NCBI RefSeq assembly: GCF_015689335.1
Contig: NZ_CP065053.1
Coordinates: forward strand, 6,448,001 to 6,512,000
Direction: 5' to 3'
Source of the DNA: Massilia antarctica
GTDB taxonomy: Bacteria > Pseudomonadota > Gammaproteobacteria > Burkholderiales > Burkholderiaceae_D
DNA: 64,000 nt
Position 1 is the stretch's first letter, and every line of letters starts with the position of its first letter. This document shows positions 8,502 through 15,790 of the stretch, piece by piece. A program made the translations under genes and the position numbers. The notes under the pieces were generated by a model. The model was not told the DNA's origin. It searched no databases and saw only the letters and a program-made list of their open reading frames with translations.

Positions 8502-8567
8502 ATGTTCGCTCCCGTCTCCATCACTCTGTTCCTACTGCTAAAGCTACCGATCGGTTGCCTGGCCTAG
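8502..8567 (+). CDS. Leucine-rich leader peptide 2 upstream of leuA
   Basis: This second mini-ORF has 21 codons and a TAG stop, with AGGAAAG (8487-8493) about 8 nt ahead of its ATG. Six of 21 residues are Leu, three of them CTA, in the run CTG-TTC-CTA-CTG-CTA-AAG-CTA. The repeated occurrence of rare-codon Leu clusters in two independent short frames just before leuA makes chance unlikely. It ends 76 nt before the leuA start. Whether the two peptides act in series, or one senses Leu and the other sets translation of leuA, cannot be told from sequence. Confidence 0.6.
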   Translation: MFAPVSITLFLLLKLPIGCLA

Positions 8568-8643
8568 CGTACCTGTGGCCGCCCGGCAGCCTTTCGCCAC
8601 CCCGCCGCCCGGCCCCCATTCGCTTTAGTTTCAGGAGAACACC

Positions 8644-10329
8644 ATGATGTTGCAGAACCCGTCGTCGAAATACCGCGCCTTCCCTCCAGTTCATTTGACC
8701 GGCCGCCAGTGGCCGGACCGCGCCATCACCCATCCGCCGATCTGGATGAGCACCGACCTGCGCGACGGCAACCAAGCCTTGATCGAGCCGATGAGCCACG
8801 ACAAAAAGCTGCGCTTTTTCGAGATGCTGATCCAGATTGGCCTCAAGGAAATCGAAGTCGGCTTTCCGTCCGCCTCGCAGACCGACTTCGATTTCGTGCG
8901 CAAGCTGATCGATGAAGACCGCATCCCCGAGGACGTCACCATCATCGTGCTGACCCAGTCGCGCGAGGAATTGATACGCCGTACGGTTGACTCCTGCGTG
9001 GGGGCGCGGCGCGCCATCGTGCACCTGTACAACTCGGTCGCCCCCGTATTCCGCAAGGTCGTGTTCGGCATGACGCGCGAGCAGATCACGGACATCGCCG
9101 TCAGCGGCACCAAGCTGGTCAAGCAGTTGGTCAAGCAGCACCCGCAGACGGAATGGGCGTTCGAGTACACGCCGGAATCGTTCTCGACCACGGAACTCGA
9201 CTTCTCCAGGCATATCTGCGACGCCGTCAGCGAGGTCTGGCAGCCGACCCCGCATAACAAGATGATCGTCAACCTGCCGTCCACCGTCGAATGCAGCACG
9301 CCGAACGTGTATGCGGACCAGATCGAGTGGATGTCGCGCAAGCTGGCACGGCGCGACTCGCTGATCATCAGCGTGCACCCGCACAATGATCGCGGCACGG
9401 CGGTGGCCTCGGCCGAGCTGGCCATCATGGCGGGCGCCGACCGGGTCGAAGGCTGCCTGTTCGGCAATGGCGAGCGTACCGGCAACGTCGACCTCGTGAC
9501 CCTGGCGATGAACCTGTACACCCAGGGCGTGCATCCGGGGCTCGATTTCTCCGATATCGATGCCGTGCGCCAGGTGGTGGAGGAATGCAACCAGTTGCCG
9601 GTGCATCCGCGTCATCCGTATGCGGGCGACCTGGTGTTTACGGCGTTTTCCGGTTCGCACCAGGATGCGATCAAAAAAGGATTTGCCCAGCAAAAGCCGA
9701 ATGCCTTGTGGGAAGTGCCGTATTTGCCGATCGACCCGGCCGACCTGGGGCGTAGCTACGATGCGGTGATCAGGGTCAACAGCCAGTCCGGCAAGGGCGG
9801 GATGGCGTATTTGCTGGAACAGGAATTCGGCTTGAGCTTGCCACGCCGCTTGCAGATCGAGTTCAGCCGCGCGGTGCAGGCGGTGGCGGACGCCAGCGGC
9901 CGCGAGATTGCCGCGAAAGAGATTCATGCAATTTTCTGCAGCGAATATTTCGACCAGACCAGCCCGTATGCCTATAGCGCGCACAAGATGGTGGAAGACA
10001 GCAGCAGCGACGAGCCGGTGCAGATCGACATCACCCTGGCGCACCGCCAGGCGAGCCTGAGCTTGCAAGGCGGCGGAAATGGCCCGATCGATGCGTTCGT
10101 GAACGCGCTTGGCCTCGATATCAAGCTGATGGATTACCACGAGCACGCAATCGGCTCGGGCGCGAATGCCAAGGCGGCGTGTTATGTGGAGTTACGGCTG
10201 GCGAATGGCCCGACCATGTTCGGCGCCGGGATCGACAGCAATATCGTGACGGCGTCGTTCAAGGCGGTGCTCAGTGCGGTGAACCGGCAACTGGTCAGGG
10301 CGGAGCAGGAAGTCGCTGTAGCGGGGTAA
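8644..10329 (+). CDS. leuA: 2-isopropylmalate synthase LeuA
   Basis: This is the committing enzyme of leucine synthesis, condensing acetyl-CoA with 2-oxoisovalerate. The 561-residue length fits the longer LeuA type (about 550-560 residues). Visible motifs are [11 protein letters not shown] (metal- and substrate-binding strand), [13 protein letters not shown], the HPHNDRGTA metal site near residue 243, [15 protein letters not shown] near 280, and a C-terminal regulatory domain ending in YVELRLANG and [20 protein letters not shown], the probable Leu-feedback domain. The ATG at 8644 follows CAGGAGAAC. It stands alone with a 300-nt leader carrying two Leu-rich mini-ORFs, so control by leucine supply is likely. 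A long stem-loop follows. Confidence 0.95.
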   Translation: MMLQNPSSKYRAFPPVHLTGRQWPDRAITHPPIWMSTDLRDGNQALIEPMSHDKKLRFFEMLIQIGLKEIEVGFPSASQTDFDFVRKLIDEDRIPEDVTIIVLTQSREELIRRTVDSCVGARRAIVHLYNSVAPVFRKVVFGMTREQITDIAVSGTKLVKQLVKQHPQTEWAFEYTPESFSTTELDFSRHICDAVSEVWQPTPHNKMIVNLPSTVECSTPNVYADQIEWMSRKLARRDSLIISVHPHNDRGTAVASAELAIMAGADRVEGCLFGNGERTGNVDLVTLAMNLYTQGVHPGLDFSDIDAVRQVVEECNQLPVHPRHPYAGDLVFTAFSGSHQDAIKKGFAQQKPNALWEVPYLPIDPADLGRSYDAVIRVNSQSGKGGMAYLLEQEFGLSLPRRLQIEFSRAVQAVADASGREIAAKEIHAIFCSEYFDQTSPYAYSAHKMVEDSSSDEPVQIDITLAHRQASLSLQGGGNGPIDAFVNALGLDIKLMDYHEHAIGSGANAKAACYVELRLANGPTMFGAGIDSNIVTASFKAVLSAVNRQLVRAEQEVAVAG

Positions 10330-10339
10330 GCCAAGGCCG

Positions 10340-10388
10340 CGCACCGCCTCGTCATGTCCGCCGCTGGCAGAAATGACGAGGCGGCGCG
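10340..10388. terminator. Bidirectional stem-loop between leuA and the AAA+ operon
   Basis: CCGCCTCGTCAT (10344-10355) pairs perfectly with ATGACGAGGCGG (10373-10384), and three further outer pairs extend the stem after one mismatch. It fills the 60-bp gap between the convergent ends of leuA and the AAA+ gene, so it can serve both strands. There is no clear T-run on either side. Confidence 0.55.
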
Positions 10389-10389
10389 A

Positions 10390-11622
10390 TCAGATAAACT
10401 TGGTCTTCTTCAAATACTTCTCCACATCGCGATAACTGTCGTCGCTGCCGGCATAACGCACCAGATTTCTCGCCGTCTTCAGCCATTCCACCGTGGATGG
10501 CTGCATCGTTTCCAGCGCATACGCAATATCGCCCGGCCCGATCGGCCGCTCCGGGTTCCCTGCCAAAATATCGTGAATCGCGCTTTCCTTGGCCAGGTCG
10601 ATCACCCCATCGATATCGGCCCCGGAAAAATGCGGCGTCGCCGCCACCAGCGCATCCACATCCACGCCCTCGACCGGTACATCGCGCAGCTTGATGTTGA
10701 TGATGTGCTTGCGCGCTTGCGCATCCGGCGGCGGCACGAACAATTGGCGCGCGAAGCGCCCGGTGCGCTTCATGGCCTGGTCCACATCCCACGGCATATT
10801 GGTCGCCGCCAGAAACAGCACGTCGCGGTTGTCGCGCTCGAAACCATCCAATTGCGACAGGAATTCATTGACGATGGTGCGGCTATGCTCGCTTTGCGCC
10901 TTGGAACGCGAAAACGCCAGCGCATCGAGCTCGTCGAAGAACAGCACGCAGGGCTTTTGCGCCCTCGCCTTCTCGAACAATTGCGCCAGGTTGCGTTCGC
11001 TTTCGCCCATCCACATATTCAGTACTTCGCTGATGCCCACCGACACGAACGACGCATTGCACTCGTTGGCAATCGCGCGCGCGATCATGGTCTTGCCGCA
11101 GCCCGGCGGGCCGTACAGCAAAATCCCGCCGCCGCCCTGCTTCTTGAATTTGGCGAACAGCGAAGGCCGCAGGAAGGGCTCGATGATATGCAGGCGCAGC
11201 ATCTTTTTCAGCTCTTCCATGCCGCCCACATCGGAAAAACGCACGAGGTCGGGCGCCTGCGGCTTGAGCGGCACCACGTTGGCGCTCTGCCCCACCAGGG
11301 ACAACGCCGGGCCCGATGCCGGACGCGCACTCTGCTGCAACTGTTCCAGCGCCGGCACCGGCACAAAGCCATCCTGCTGGCGCGCGCGGCCGTAGGCGGC
11401 CAGCGCATCGCTGTTGCGCTCCAGGGCCAGCAAGGCCTGGGCCTTGCCGCAGAGCGCCGCCGCACCGGGCGACTGCCGCTCCGCCAGCTCGAATTGCACC
11501 AGCGCGGCGGCAGCATCGTTTTCTTCGAGCAGCAGCCGGGCATAGCCGAGCCGGGTGGCGCTGTTGAATGGATCGCTCACCAGCGAGGCTTCATATTGTT
11601 CACGCGACATTGTCATGGTCAT
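10390..11622 (-). CDS. TPR-containing AAA+ ATPase (Cdc48/Vps4-like module)
   Basis: The 410-residue protein has N-terminal TPR-like helices (about 1-95), a linker, then one AAA+ module (about 130-350). Key elements are FSDVGGMEELK, Walker A GPPGCGKT, a pore loop containing WMGESERN with an aromatic Trp, Walker B VLFFDELDAL, sensor-1 AATN, and GRF in the arginine-finger region. This resembles classic remodelling AAA ATPases that thread or unfold clients, so a chaperone or complex-disassembly role is inferred; no protease domain is present. The last of three overlapping genes, its ATG overlaps the preceding stop (TAATG). ATG codons at 11616 and 11610 are alternative starts. Family function is unknown to me. 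Confidence 0.8.
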   Translation of the reverse strand: MTMTMSREQYEASLVSDPFNSATRLGYARLLLEENDAAAALVQFELAERQSPGAAALCGKAQALLALERNSDALAAYGRARQQDGFVPVPALEQLQQSARPASGPALSLVGQSANVVPLKPQAPDLVRFSDVGGMEELKKMLRLHIIEPFLRPSLFAKFKKQGGGGILLYGPPGCGKTMIARAIANECNASFVSVGISEVLNMWMGESERNLAQLFEKARAQKPCVLFFDELDALAFSRSKAQSEHSRTIVNEFLSQLDGFERDNRDVLFLAATNMPWDVDQAMKRTGRFARQLFVPPPDAQARKHIINIKLRDVPVEGVDVDALVAATPHFSGADIDGVIDLAKESAIHDILAGNPERPIGPGDIAYALETMQPSTVEWLKTARNLVRYAGSDDSYRDVEKYLKKTKFI

Positions 11623-12515
11623 TAAATTCCTGCCCGGCGTTTCAGCCAGCGCTTGAGCAAAGAGGGAAAAATCCAGGAGTACACACAATAAGCGATCAAT
11701 CCGATACTGAGCGGGGCGACGGCGTCCGGGGCGACCCGGCCAACGCCATTGATCACGAGCAGGGTCAGCACCCACAGGCCAACCGACGCGCCCCAGCCCC
11801 AGCGGTTCAGCGGCCACAGCGGCAGCATGCTCCAATGGCTCAGCGCGTCGAGGTCGACCACCAGTGCGAGAATCTCGCGCGAGTCCGGATACAACTTGAG
11901 CAGTTCGATGGCGATGCGCTTGGCGGCGCCGTACTTGCCGCGATGAAGCAGGTGCGTGATCAGCATGCGCGCCGTGCTCAGGCTTTCCGGATGGCGGCTC
12001 ATCATCACCGACAGGCGTTCCTGCTCCGCACCGCGGCGTCCCTCGATCAGGTCGCCCATCATGCAAGCGATCAGGGCCAGTTCATCGTCCGGATCGAGAC
12101 GCAGCGCTTCGTGCGCCAGCGCTTGCGCCTTGTCCAGGTGCATGGTGCGGTACATCAGCATGGCGTAGCGCGCGTACAGATGGCCGGACTCGGGATACTC
12201 CTTGAGCAAGTCGAGCAGCATCGCTTCGGCCGCGGGCAATTCCTCGCTATCCTGGTACAAGGTGGCCAGCAAGGAGCGCGCCGCGACATGGTCGGGTGCG
12301 CGGCTGAGCACGCTGTGCAGAGTGGCGCGCGCGGTGGCGCGCCGGTCGGTCAGGTAATCGAGCAGCGCCGAGCCGTACAACAGATCGCTGTCGTCCGGAT
12401 ACTGGGCCAGGGCTTCGGCCAGCACATCGCCGGCCTGGGCATAGCGTTTGCGCTCGATCAGCCCGAGCAGGCGCGCGCTCAATTCGCGCGGCGATAAGAC
12501 AGGATGATCATTCAT
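11622..12515 (-). CDS. TPR-repeat protein with C-terminal membrane segments
   Basis: The 297-residue product has about five TPR-like helical pairs (residues 10-210; examples are YAQAGDVLAEALAQYPDDSD and ARYAMLMYRTMHLDKAQALA), then two hydrophobic stretches near residues 235-255 and 262-285, then a basic tail (LLKRWLKRR). It therefore looks like a membrane-anchored scaffold facing the cytoplasm. It overlaps both neighbours by a few bases: ATGA with the small membrane protein upstream and TAATG with the AAA+ gene downstream. The three products probably form one complex. No enzyme motif is seen. Confidence 0.75.
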   Translation of the reverse strand: MNDHPVLSPRELSARLLGLIERKRYAQAGDVLAEALAQYPDDSDLLYGSALLDYLTDRRATARATLHSVLSRAPDHVAARSLLATLYQDSEELPAAEAMLLDLLKEYPESGHLYARYAMLMYRTMHLDKAQALAHEALRLDPDDELALIACMMGDLIEGRRGAEQERLSVMMSRHPESLSTARMLITHLLHRGKYGAAKRIAIELLKLYPDSREILALVVDLDALSHWSMLPLWPLNRWGWGASVGLWVLTLLVINGVGRVAPDAVAPLSIGLIAYCVYSWIFPSLLKRWLKRRAGI

Positions 12516-12976
12516 ACTGACACGGCCTTCGCGTAATGCAGCACCAGCCACGTCATGCCGTAGCCCAGCACCCCGCAGGCAATGGCCGGGATCCACGGGG
12601 CGGGTGGCTTGGCGCCGAACAGGACGGCGGAGCGGTGCTGCTTGCGGTGCATCAGGTACACCACGCCGAACAGCGCCATCGCCAAGGCGCGCGACAGGAT
12701 CCGCTCGCCGCCGGCGCCGATCGCATCGATCACGGAGATCAAGGGCGCATAGCCCGCCTGGATGGCGACAAAGAAAGCCGTGCTCAGCGCCAGCGCCGGC
12801 AGATACGCCAGCGCATCGAGTGGACGCCTGAGCTTCCAGGAATTGAGCGCCGAATACAAAATAATCGCAAACGGCCCGCCGAAAAACGCCAGCAGGAAGC
12901 CCGACTGCGCCGAATACAGGATTGCCGCGGGCGCCCGGGAGGGCGAGAGCGAGGGAGTGAGCAGGCTTTCGCGCAT
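12512..12976 (-). CDS. Small polytopic membrane protein, first gene of the AAA+/TPR operon
   Basis: The 154-residue protein has about four hydrophobic segments (near 26-43, 57-74, 90-108 and 130-147) and no recognisable family. An AGGCAA sequence lies upstream of the ATG. Its TGA overlaps the ATG of the TPR gene. A membrane protein, a TPR anchor and a TPR-AAA+ ATPase in one tightly coupled operon suggest an envelope-located remodelling machine, but this is inference from gene order only. Confidence 0.65.
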   Translation of the reverse strand: MRESLLTPSLSPSRAPAAILYSAQSGFLLAFFGGPFAIILYSALNSWKLRRPLDALAYLPALALSTAFFVAIQAGYAPLISVIDAIGAGGERILSRALAMALFGVVYLMHRKQHRSAVLFGAKPPAPWIPAIACGVLGYGMTWLVLHYAKAVSV

Positions 12977-13223
12977 AGCGTGTTGCCTGGAGTAAGTAAA
13001 AAGTGGTGGCGCGAAACAGAAACAGCATCATACCCACCTTTCCGGCCGCCTTCCAGCCGCACGGACAAGACGCGCTTCAACGCCGTGCGGGTAGCCAGTC
13101 GGCCATCGCGGCCACGTCGGGCGGGGCGCCGCGCTCATCGAGCGGACCGCCATCGCGCTTCGCCCAGCATACCGGAAAGCCGGGCAAACTGGCCGCACTC
13201 CGAGGCCGAGGGCCGTGCGCATC

Positions 13224-13241
13224 TTTACACTGACATGTAAA
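13224..13241. promoter_or_regulatory. Inverted-repeat operator candidate TTTACA-N6-TGTAAA
   Basis: The arms TTTACA (13224-13229) and TGTAAA (13236-13241) are perfect complements with a 6-bp spacer. A further TGTAAA direct copy lies at 13250-13255. The AT-rich arms stand out in GC-rich DNA. The binding protein is unknown. Confidence 0.4.
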
Positions 13242-13346
13242 TGCGTGAATGTAAAACCCATCGTTGACACGGCTGCCGCCGCAGTGTCTTCCCGCACCGC
13301 CGGGCAAGACGACGAAATCCGGCCCATCCCTGCCCTGGCACGAAAC

Positions 13347-13360
13347 TTGATACAGATCAT
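13347..13360 (+). promoter_or_regulatory. FNR/ANR-like box
   Basis: TTGAT-ACAG-ATCAT matches the FNR consensus TTGAT-N4-ATCAA at all but the final base. Its centre lies about 118 bp before the ATG at 13472. If it acts at -41.5, transcription would start near 13395. This suggests oxygen-responsive control of the downstream unknown gene. Confidence 0.5.
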
Positions 13361-13471
13361 GCACCTGCATGCGATTCGTCGGGAGCGACGACGCATGCCA
13401 GACCAGCGTCGCGCACCATCAACGCAGCTGTAGGTTCATCGCCACGAAACACCGTCGATACGGAGGAAATC

Positions 13472-13999
13472 ATGCCTGACTATTCCCACAAGCCCGATCT
13501 GCAAGCCGCAGTCACCCGCGCACTCGGCCAGCGCAGCGGCAGCGAGGCGCTCAAGGTAGTTGCCTACTGGAAGGAAACCGGCACTTTCTGGGCGCTCAAG
13601 CAAGACGGTTTTCTGAACGACCAGGAAATGGCGTCCCTGCGCGAGGAACTGGGCACGACGCAGGTCTACCAGGCATGGCTGAGCACCTGCGATATCGATT
13701 GGACCGCCAGAACGGGCTTGCGTGCGCGCATGGTCGGCGTGTCGGCGCATCTGAACCAGATGATGCGCCCGGCCGACTGGAGCGACCTGACTGCCGCCGC
13801 CAATTGCACTTGCACTGTCGAGTGCATCCTGGAAATGGAGAGCTTGCCCGCCGAGGATCCGCTCGTCGATGCCGGCACCGTGCATTCCGCCTGGTGGACG
13901 TTCATGAGCGACATTCCGTTCGAGCAGTTCGACCTGCCGATCCGGAATGCCGCTTCGCCCGCCGGCCTGACGCAGGGACGGCCGAGCTACTCGGTCTGA
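13472..13999 (+). CDS. Uncharacterised protein, possibly under FNR control
   Basis: The 175-residue soluble protein is not recognised. It has a strong ribosome-binding site (GGAGGAAA, 13462-13469). Residues about 108-114 read NCTCTVEC, a CxCxxxC cluster that could bind a metal or form disulfides. The rest is mainly helical and Trp-rich, with no signal peptide or membrane segment. The FNR-like box upstream suggests expression under low oxygen. It stands alone and is followed by a long stem-loop at 14111-14146. Confidence 0.65.
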   Translation: MPDYSHKPDLQAAVTRALGQRSGSEALKVVAYWKETGTFWALKQDGFLNDQEMASLREELGTTQVYQAWLSTCDIDWTARTGLRARMVGVSAHLNQMMRPADWSDLTAAANCTCTVECILEMESLPAEDPLVDAGTVHSAWWTFMSDIPFEQFDLPIRNAASPAGLTQGRPSYSV

Positions 14000-14110
14000 G
14001 TCCGATGCACCTTGTTCGCATGACGAACAGATCGGTGCACCGTAGCGGCCCGTCAGCGGGACTCGCCTGCGCGGGGAGCGTCGCGAAGGCGGCTCGTGCG
14101 TTTGAATCTT

Positions 14111-14146
14111 CCGATCCTGGCCGCGCGGCGCCGCGACCAGGATCGG
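14111..14146 (+). terminator. Strong stem-loop after the gene at 13472
   Basis: CCGATCCTGG (14111-14120) and CCAGGATCGG (14137-14146) are perfect 10-bp arms, and inside them CGCG/CGCG can extend the stem around a 6-nt loop after one C/A mismatch. No T-run follows (CATCGTTTG). It may be a terminator-like or transcript-protecting hairpin, 110 bp past the stop codon. Confidence 0.45.
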
Positions 14147-14177
14147 CATCGTTTGCCGGGAAAGGAAAACACAGACG

Positions 14178-14202
14178 AAAAAAAAGCCCGCCAAAGCGAG
14201 CT
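14178..14202 (-). terminator. Rho-independent terminator of small RNA copy 1
   Basis: On the minus strand AGCTCGC pairs with GCGGGCT (one G-U pair) around a TTTG loop and is followed by eight T (plus-strand A run 14178-14185). Confidence 0.8.
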
Positions 14203-14401
14203 CTATTCCAATGTATTACCAATGCTTTAATCGTGTCCCAGACGCCCATGCTATCTGCGTGGTGCCCTGACGTGTAAATCGACTACCGTATCCGGAATTA
14301 CAAATCCAGGAGCTTGCAACCATCTACCTTTGCGACATTACACATATTGCGCGGCGGTGCAGACTCTGGACAGGGTTTCGGTTCGTTTGAACCTCACCAC
14401 A
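14178..14401 (-). ncRNA. Candidate small RNA, copy 1
   Basis: The inferred transcript runs from about 14401 down to the terminator at 14178, about 224 nt. It contains a GGTTC-AAAC-GAACC hairpin near its 5' end and ends in AGCTCGC-TTTG-GCGGGCT followed by a U-run. It has a near-identical sibling at 14585-14807. I do not recognise it as tmRNA, 6S, RNase P, SRP RNA or any other family I know. A 15-codon ORF is present in both copies but has no ribosome-binding site, so I regard it as non-coding. Confidence 0.6.
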
Positions 14402-14407
14402 GAACGT

Positions 14408-14437
14408 AGTGTAGCACAGGATTGTGCGATGCAGCAA
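14408..14437 (-). promoter_or_regulatory. Promoter of small RNA copy 1
   Basis: On the minus strand TTGCTG (complement of 14432-14437) and TACACT (complement of 14408-14413) are 18 bp apart. The element is conserved in the second copy with the same spacing, although the spacer bases differ, which supports function. Confidence 0.55.
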
Positions 14438-14584
14438 ACATTATCGGAATATGCCGCCGTCCGCTGGCGCCGGCAACTCAGGTCAAGGTCGCTTCGCCAT
14501 GACGGGTCTTTCGCCAGCCCTCTCCAGCAATCGCTTGAGCCACAAGCACGCTTGCATCGCGCCGATAAACACGACGCACAGACG

Positions 14585-14609
14585 AAAAAAAAGCCCGCCG
14601 AAGCGAGCT
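14585..14609 (-). terminator. Rho-independent terminator of small RNA copy 2
   Basis: On the minus strand AGCTCGC-TTCG-GCGGGCT is followed by eight T (plus-strand A run 14585-14592). The TTCG loop is the classic stable tetraloop. Confidence 0.85.
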
Positions 14610-14807
14610 CTATTCCAATGTATTACCAATGCCTTAATCGCGTCTCAGGCGCCCATGCTATCTGCGTGGTGCCCTGACGTGTAAATCGACTACCGTATTC
14701 GGATTACAAATCCAGGCTGTTGCAACCATCTACCTTTGCGACATTACACATATTGCGCGGCGGTGCAGGCTCTGGATAGTGTTTCGGTTCGTTTGAACCT
14801 CACCACT
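14585..14807 (-). ncRNA. Candidate small RNA, copy 2
   Basis: The inferred transcript is about 223 nt, from near 14807 to the T-run ending at 14585. It shares the 5' GGTTC-AAAC-GAACC hairpin and the terminator stem, which here carries a UUCG tetraloop. It lies directly downstream of the egtD-egtB-yihY operon on the same strand, so it could also receive read-through, but it has its own promoter-like element. Confidence 0.6.
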
Positions 14808-14813
14808 GAACGT

Positions 14814-14843
14814 AGTGTAGCACACGTTTGTGCGACGCAGCAA
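14814..14843 (-). promoter_or_regulatory. Promoter of small RNA copy 2
   Basis: On the minus strand TTGCTG (complement of 14838-14843) is followed after 18 bp by TACACT (complement of 14814-14819), matching copy 1 exactly in elements and spacing. Confidence 0.55.
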
Positions 14844-14854
14844 ATTTTATCGCC

Positions 14855-15790
14855 TTATTCCGCAGGCCGCGTGCTCATCGGTGTTGCTTCCTTGTGCTGC
14901 TCGTTGCGCCCTGCCCGCTCGTATTCCGAAATCACCTGCGCGCCGAACAGCAGCAAGGTCGCGCCGATCTCCAGGCTGAACATGACCACGATGGCGGTCG
15001 TCATCGAGCCGTACACCATGTTCACCTGCGACAAGGTCGAAAAGTACCAGACCAGCACATGGCGTGCGATTTCCCACAGCAGCGCCGCCGTCACGCCGCC
15101 GATGAGCGCATGCGAGAGCGACAGCCGCCCCACCGGCATCACCAGGTAGATGGAACTGAGTACCAGAATCTCGCCGCTCAGCCCCAGGCAATACAGCAGC
15201 ACGCCGGACACGCCATTGAGCGACCAGGCATACCCGAGGAAGGACACGCTCTCCTCGCCCATCACCTGCAAGGTGCCCGACACCAGGGTGACGATCATGA
15301 TGCCCGCGCCGAGCGCCAGGATATAACAATACGGCAGGATCGCCGAGATCAGGAAGTGCCGGCGCCGGATCGCCACCCGGTGATGGAAGATCACGCTCAT
15401 CGCGTTTTCCAGCGCGGTGAACGCCAGCGAACTGAAAAACAGCATGCTGGCGAACAGCACCCAGGTGACCAGGTCGCGGTCGTCCATGAAGTGCGACAGT
15501 TCTTTCACGATGGCCTTGGACTGCCCCGGCACCAGCCACTCCAGATAGCGCCCCAGGGTCGACAGCAGCTCGGCCTGGTCGATGAAGTGCGACAGCGCCA
15601 CCACGACCAGCATCAGGAAGGGCACGATCGACAGCAGCGCGTAATACGCCACCGCGCCGGCCAGCAGCAAGCCCTGGTTGGCCTTGAAGCCCTTGAGCGT
15701 CTGCCACGCGAAGGCGAGCGGATGGCCAAGCACGTAGGCGTTGGCACGGCGGTTCAAGATACGCAGGCGCAGACCGCGGGTACCCTTCAT
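14855..15790 (-). CDS. YihY/virulence factor BrkB-family membrane protein
   Basis: The 311-residue protein has the YihY/BrkB pattern: a cytoplasmic N-terminus, GLLLAGAVAYYALLSIVPFL as the first membrane helix, then about five more hydrophobic segments, including the conserved LLWEIARHVLVWYF and YGSMTTAIVVMFSLEIGATLLLFGAQ regions (last two helices). The family was once misread as RNase BN; its true role is uncertain, possibly transport or envelope stability. Its ATG overlaps the egtB stop (ATGA), so it is the third gene of the egtD-egtB operon. A Glu/Arg/Thr-rich cytoplasmic tail follows the last helix. Small RNA genes follow immediately. Confidence 0.85.
   Translation of the reverse strand: MKGTRGLRLRILNRRANAYVLGHPLAFAWQTLKGFKANQGLLLAGAVAYYALLSIVPFLMLVVVALSHFIDQAELLSTLGRYLEWLVPGQSKAIVKELSHFMDDRDLVTWVLFASMLFFSSLAFTALENAMSVIFHHRVAIRRRHFLISAILPYCYILALGAGIMIVTLVSGTLQVMGEESVSFLGYAWSLNGVSGVLLYCLGLSGEILVLSSIYLVMPVGRLSLSHALIGGVTAALLWEIARHVLVWYFSTLSQVNMVYGSMTTAIVVMFSLEIGATLLLFGAQVISEYERAGRNEQHKEATPMSTRPAE

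Larger units (their letters stand above)
12977..13471. other. 495-bp non-coding region with two candidate operator sites
   Basis: No convincing gene is seen; short open frames on the minus strand lack homology and ribosome-binding sites. The stretch holds a TTTACA-N6-TGTAAA inverted repeat and an FNR-like box, listed separately, and probably contains the promoter of the gene at 13472 and that of the minus-strand AAA+/TPR operon. Confidence 0.5.
14170..14437 (-). repeat. Copy 1 of a tandemly duplicated ~267-bp transcription unit
   Basis: This segment is repeated at 14577-14843 with roughly 93% identity by hand alignment, including one single-base indel; the period is 406-407 bp. Each copy contains, on the minus strand, a promoter-like element, about 220 nt of non-coding sequence and a Rho-independent terminator. 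The 140 bp between the copies is not shared. Confidence 0.85.
14577..14843 (-). repeat. Copy 2 of the tandemly duplicated transcription unit
   Basis: This is the second copy of the unit at 14170-14437. Its promoter end abuts the 3' end of the yihY-family gene, whose stop codon is at 14855-14857. Substitutions are scattered, with the -10, the 5' hairpin, the long central part and the terminator all preserved. Confidence 0.85.

Noticed and set aside
13028..13396. Minus-strand open frames between 13.0 and 13.4 kb
   Set aside because: They overlap each other in different frames, have no ribosome-binding sites or recognisable domains, and cover the operator-like sites.
14720..14760. A conserved 15-codon ORF (starting MCNVAKVDGC) in both small RNA copies
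   Set aside because: It has the same length in both copies, but there is no ribosome-binding site and most of the sequence is simply identical DNA. Three clustered substitutions change two residues, so no coding constraint is evident.
14170..14843. CRISPR or insertion sequence explanation for the tandem repeat
   Set aside because: There are only two long copies, no short repeat-spacer pattern, no terminal inverted repeats and no transposase.
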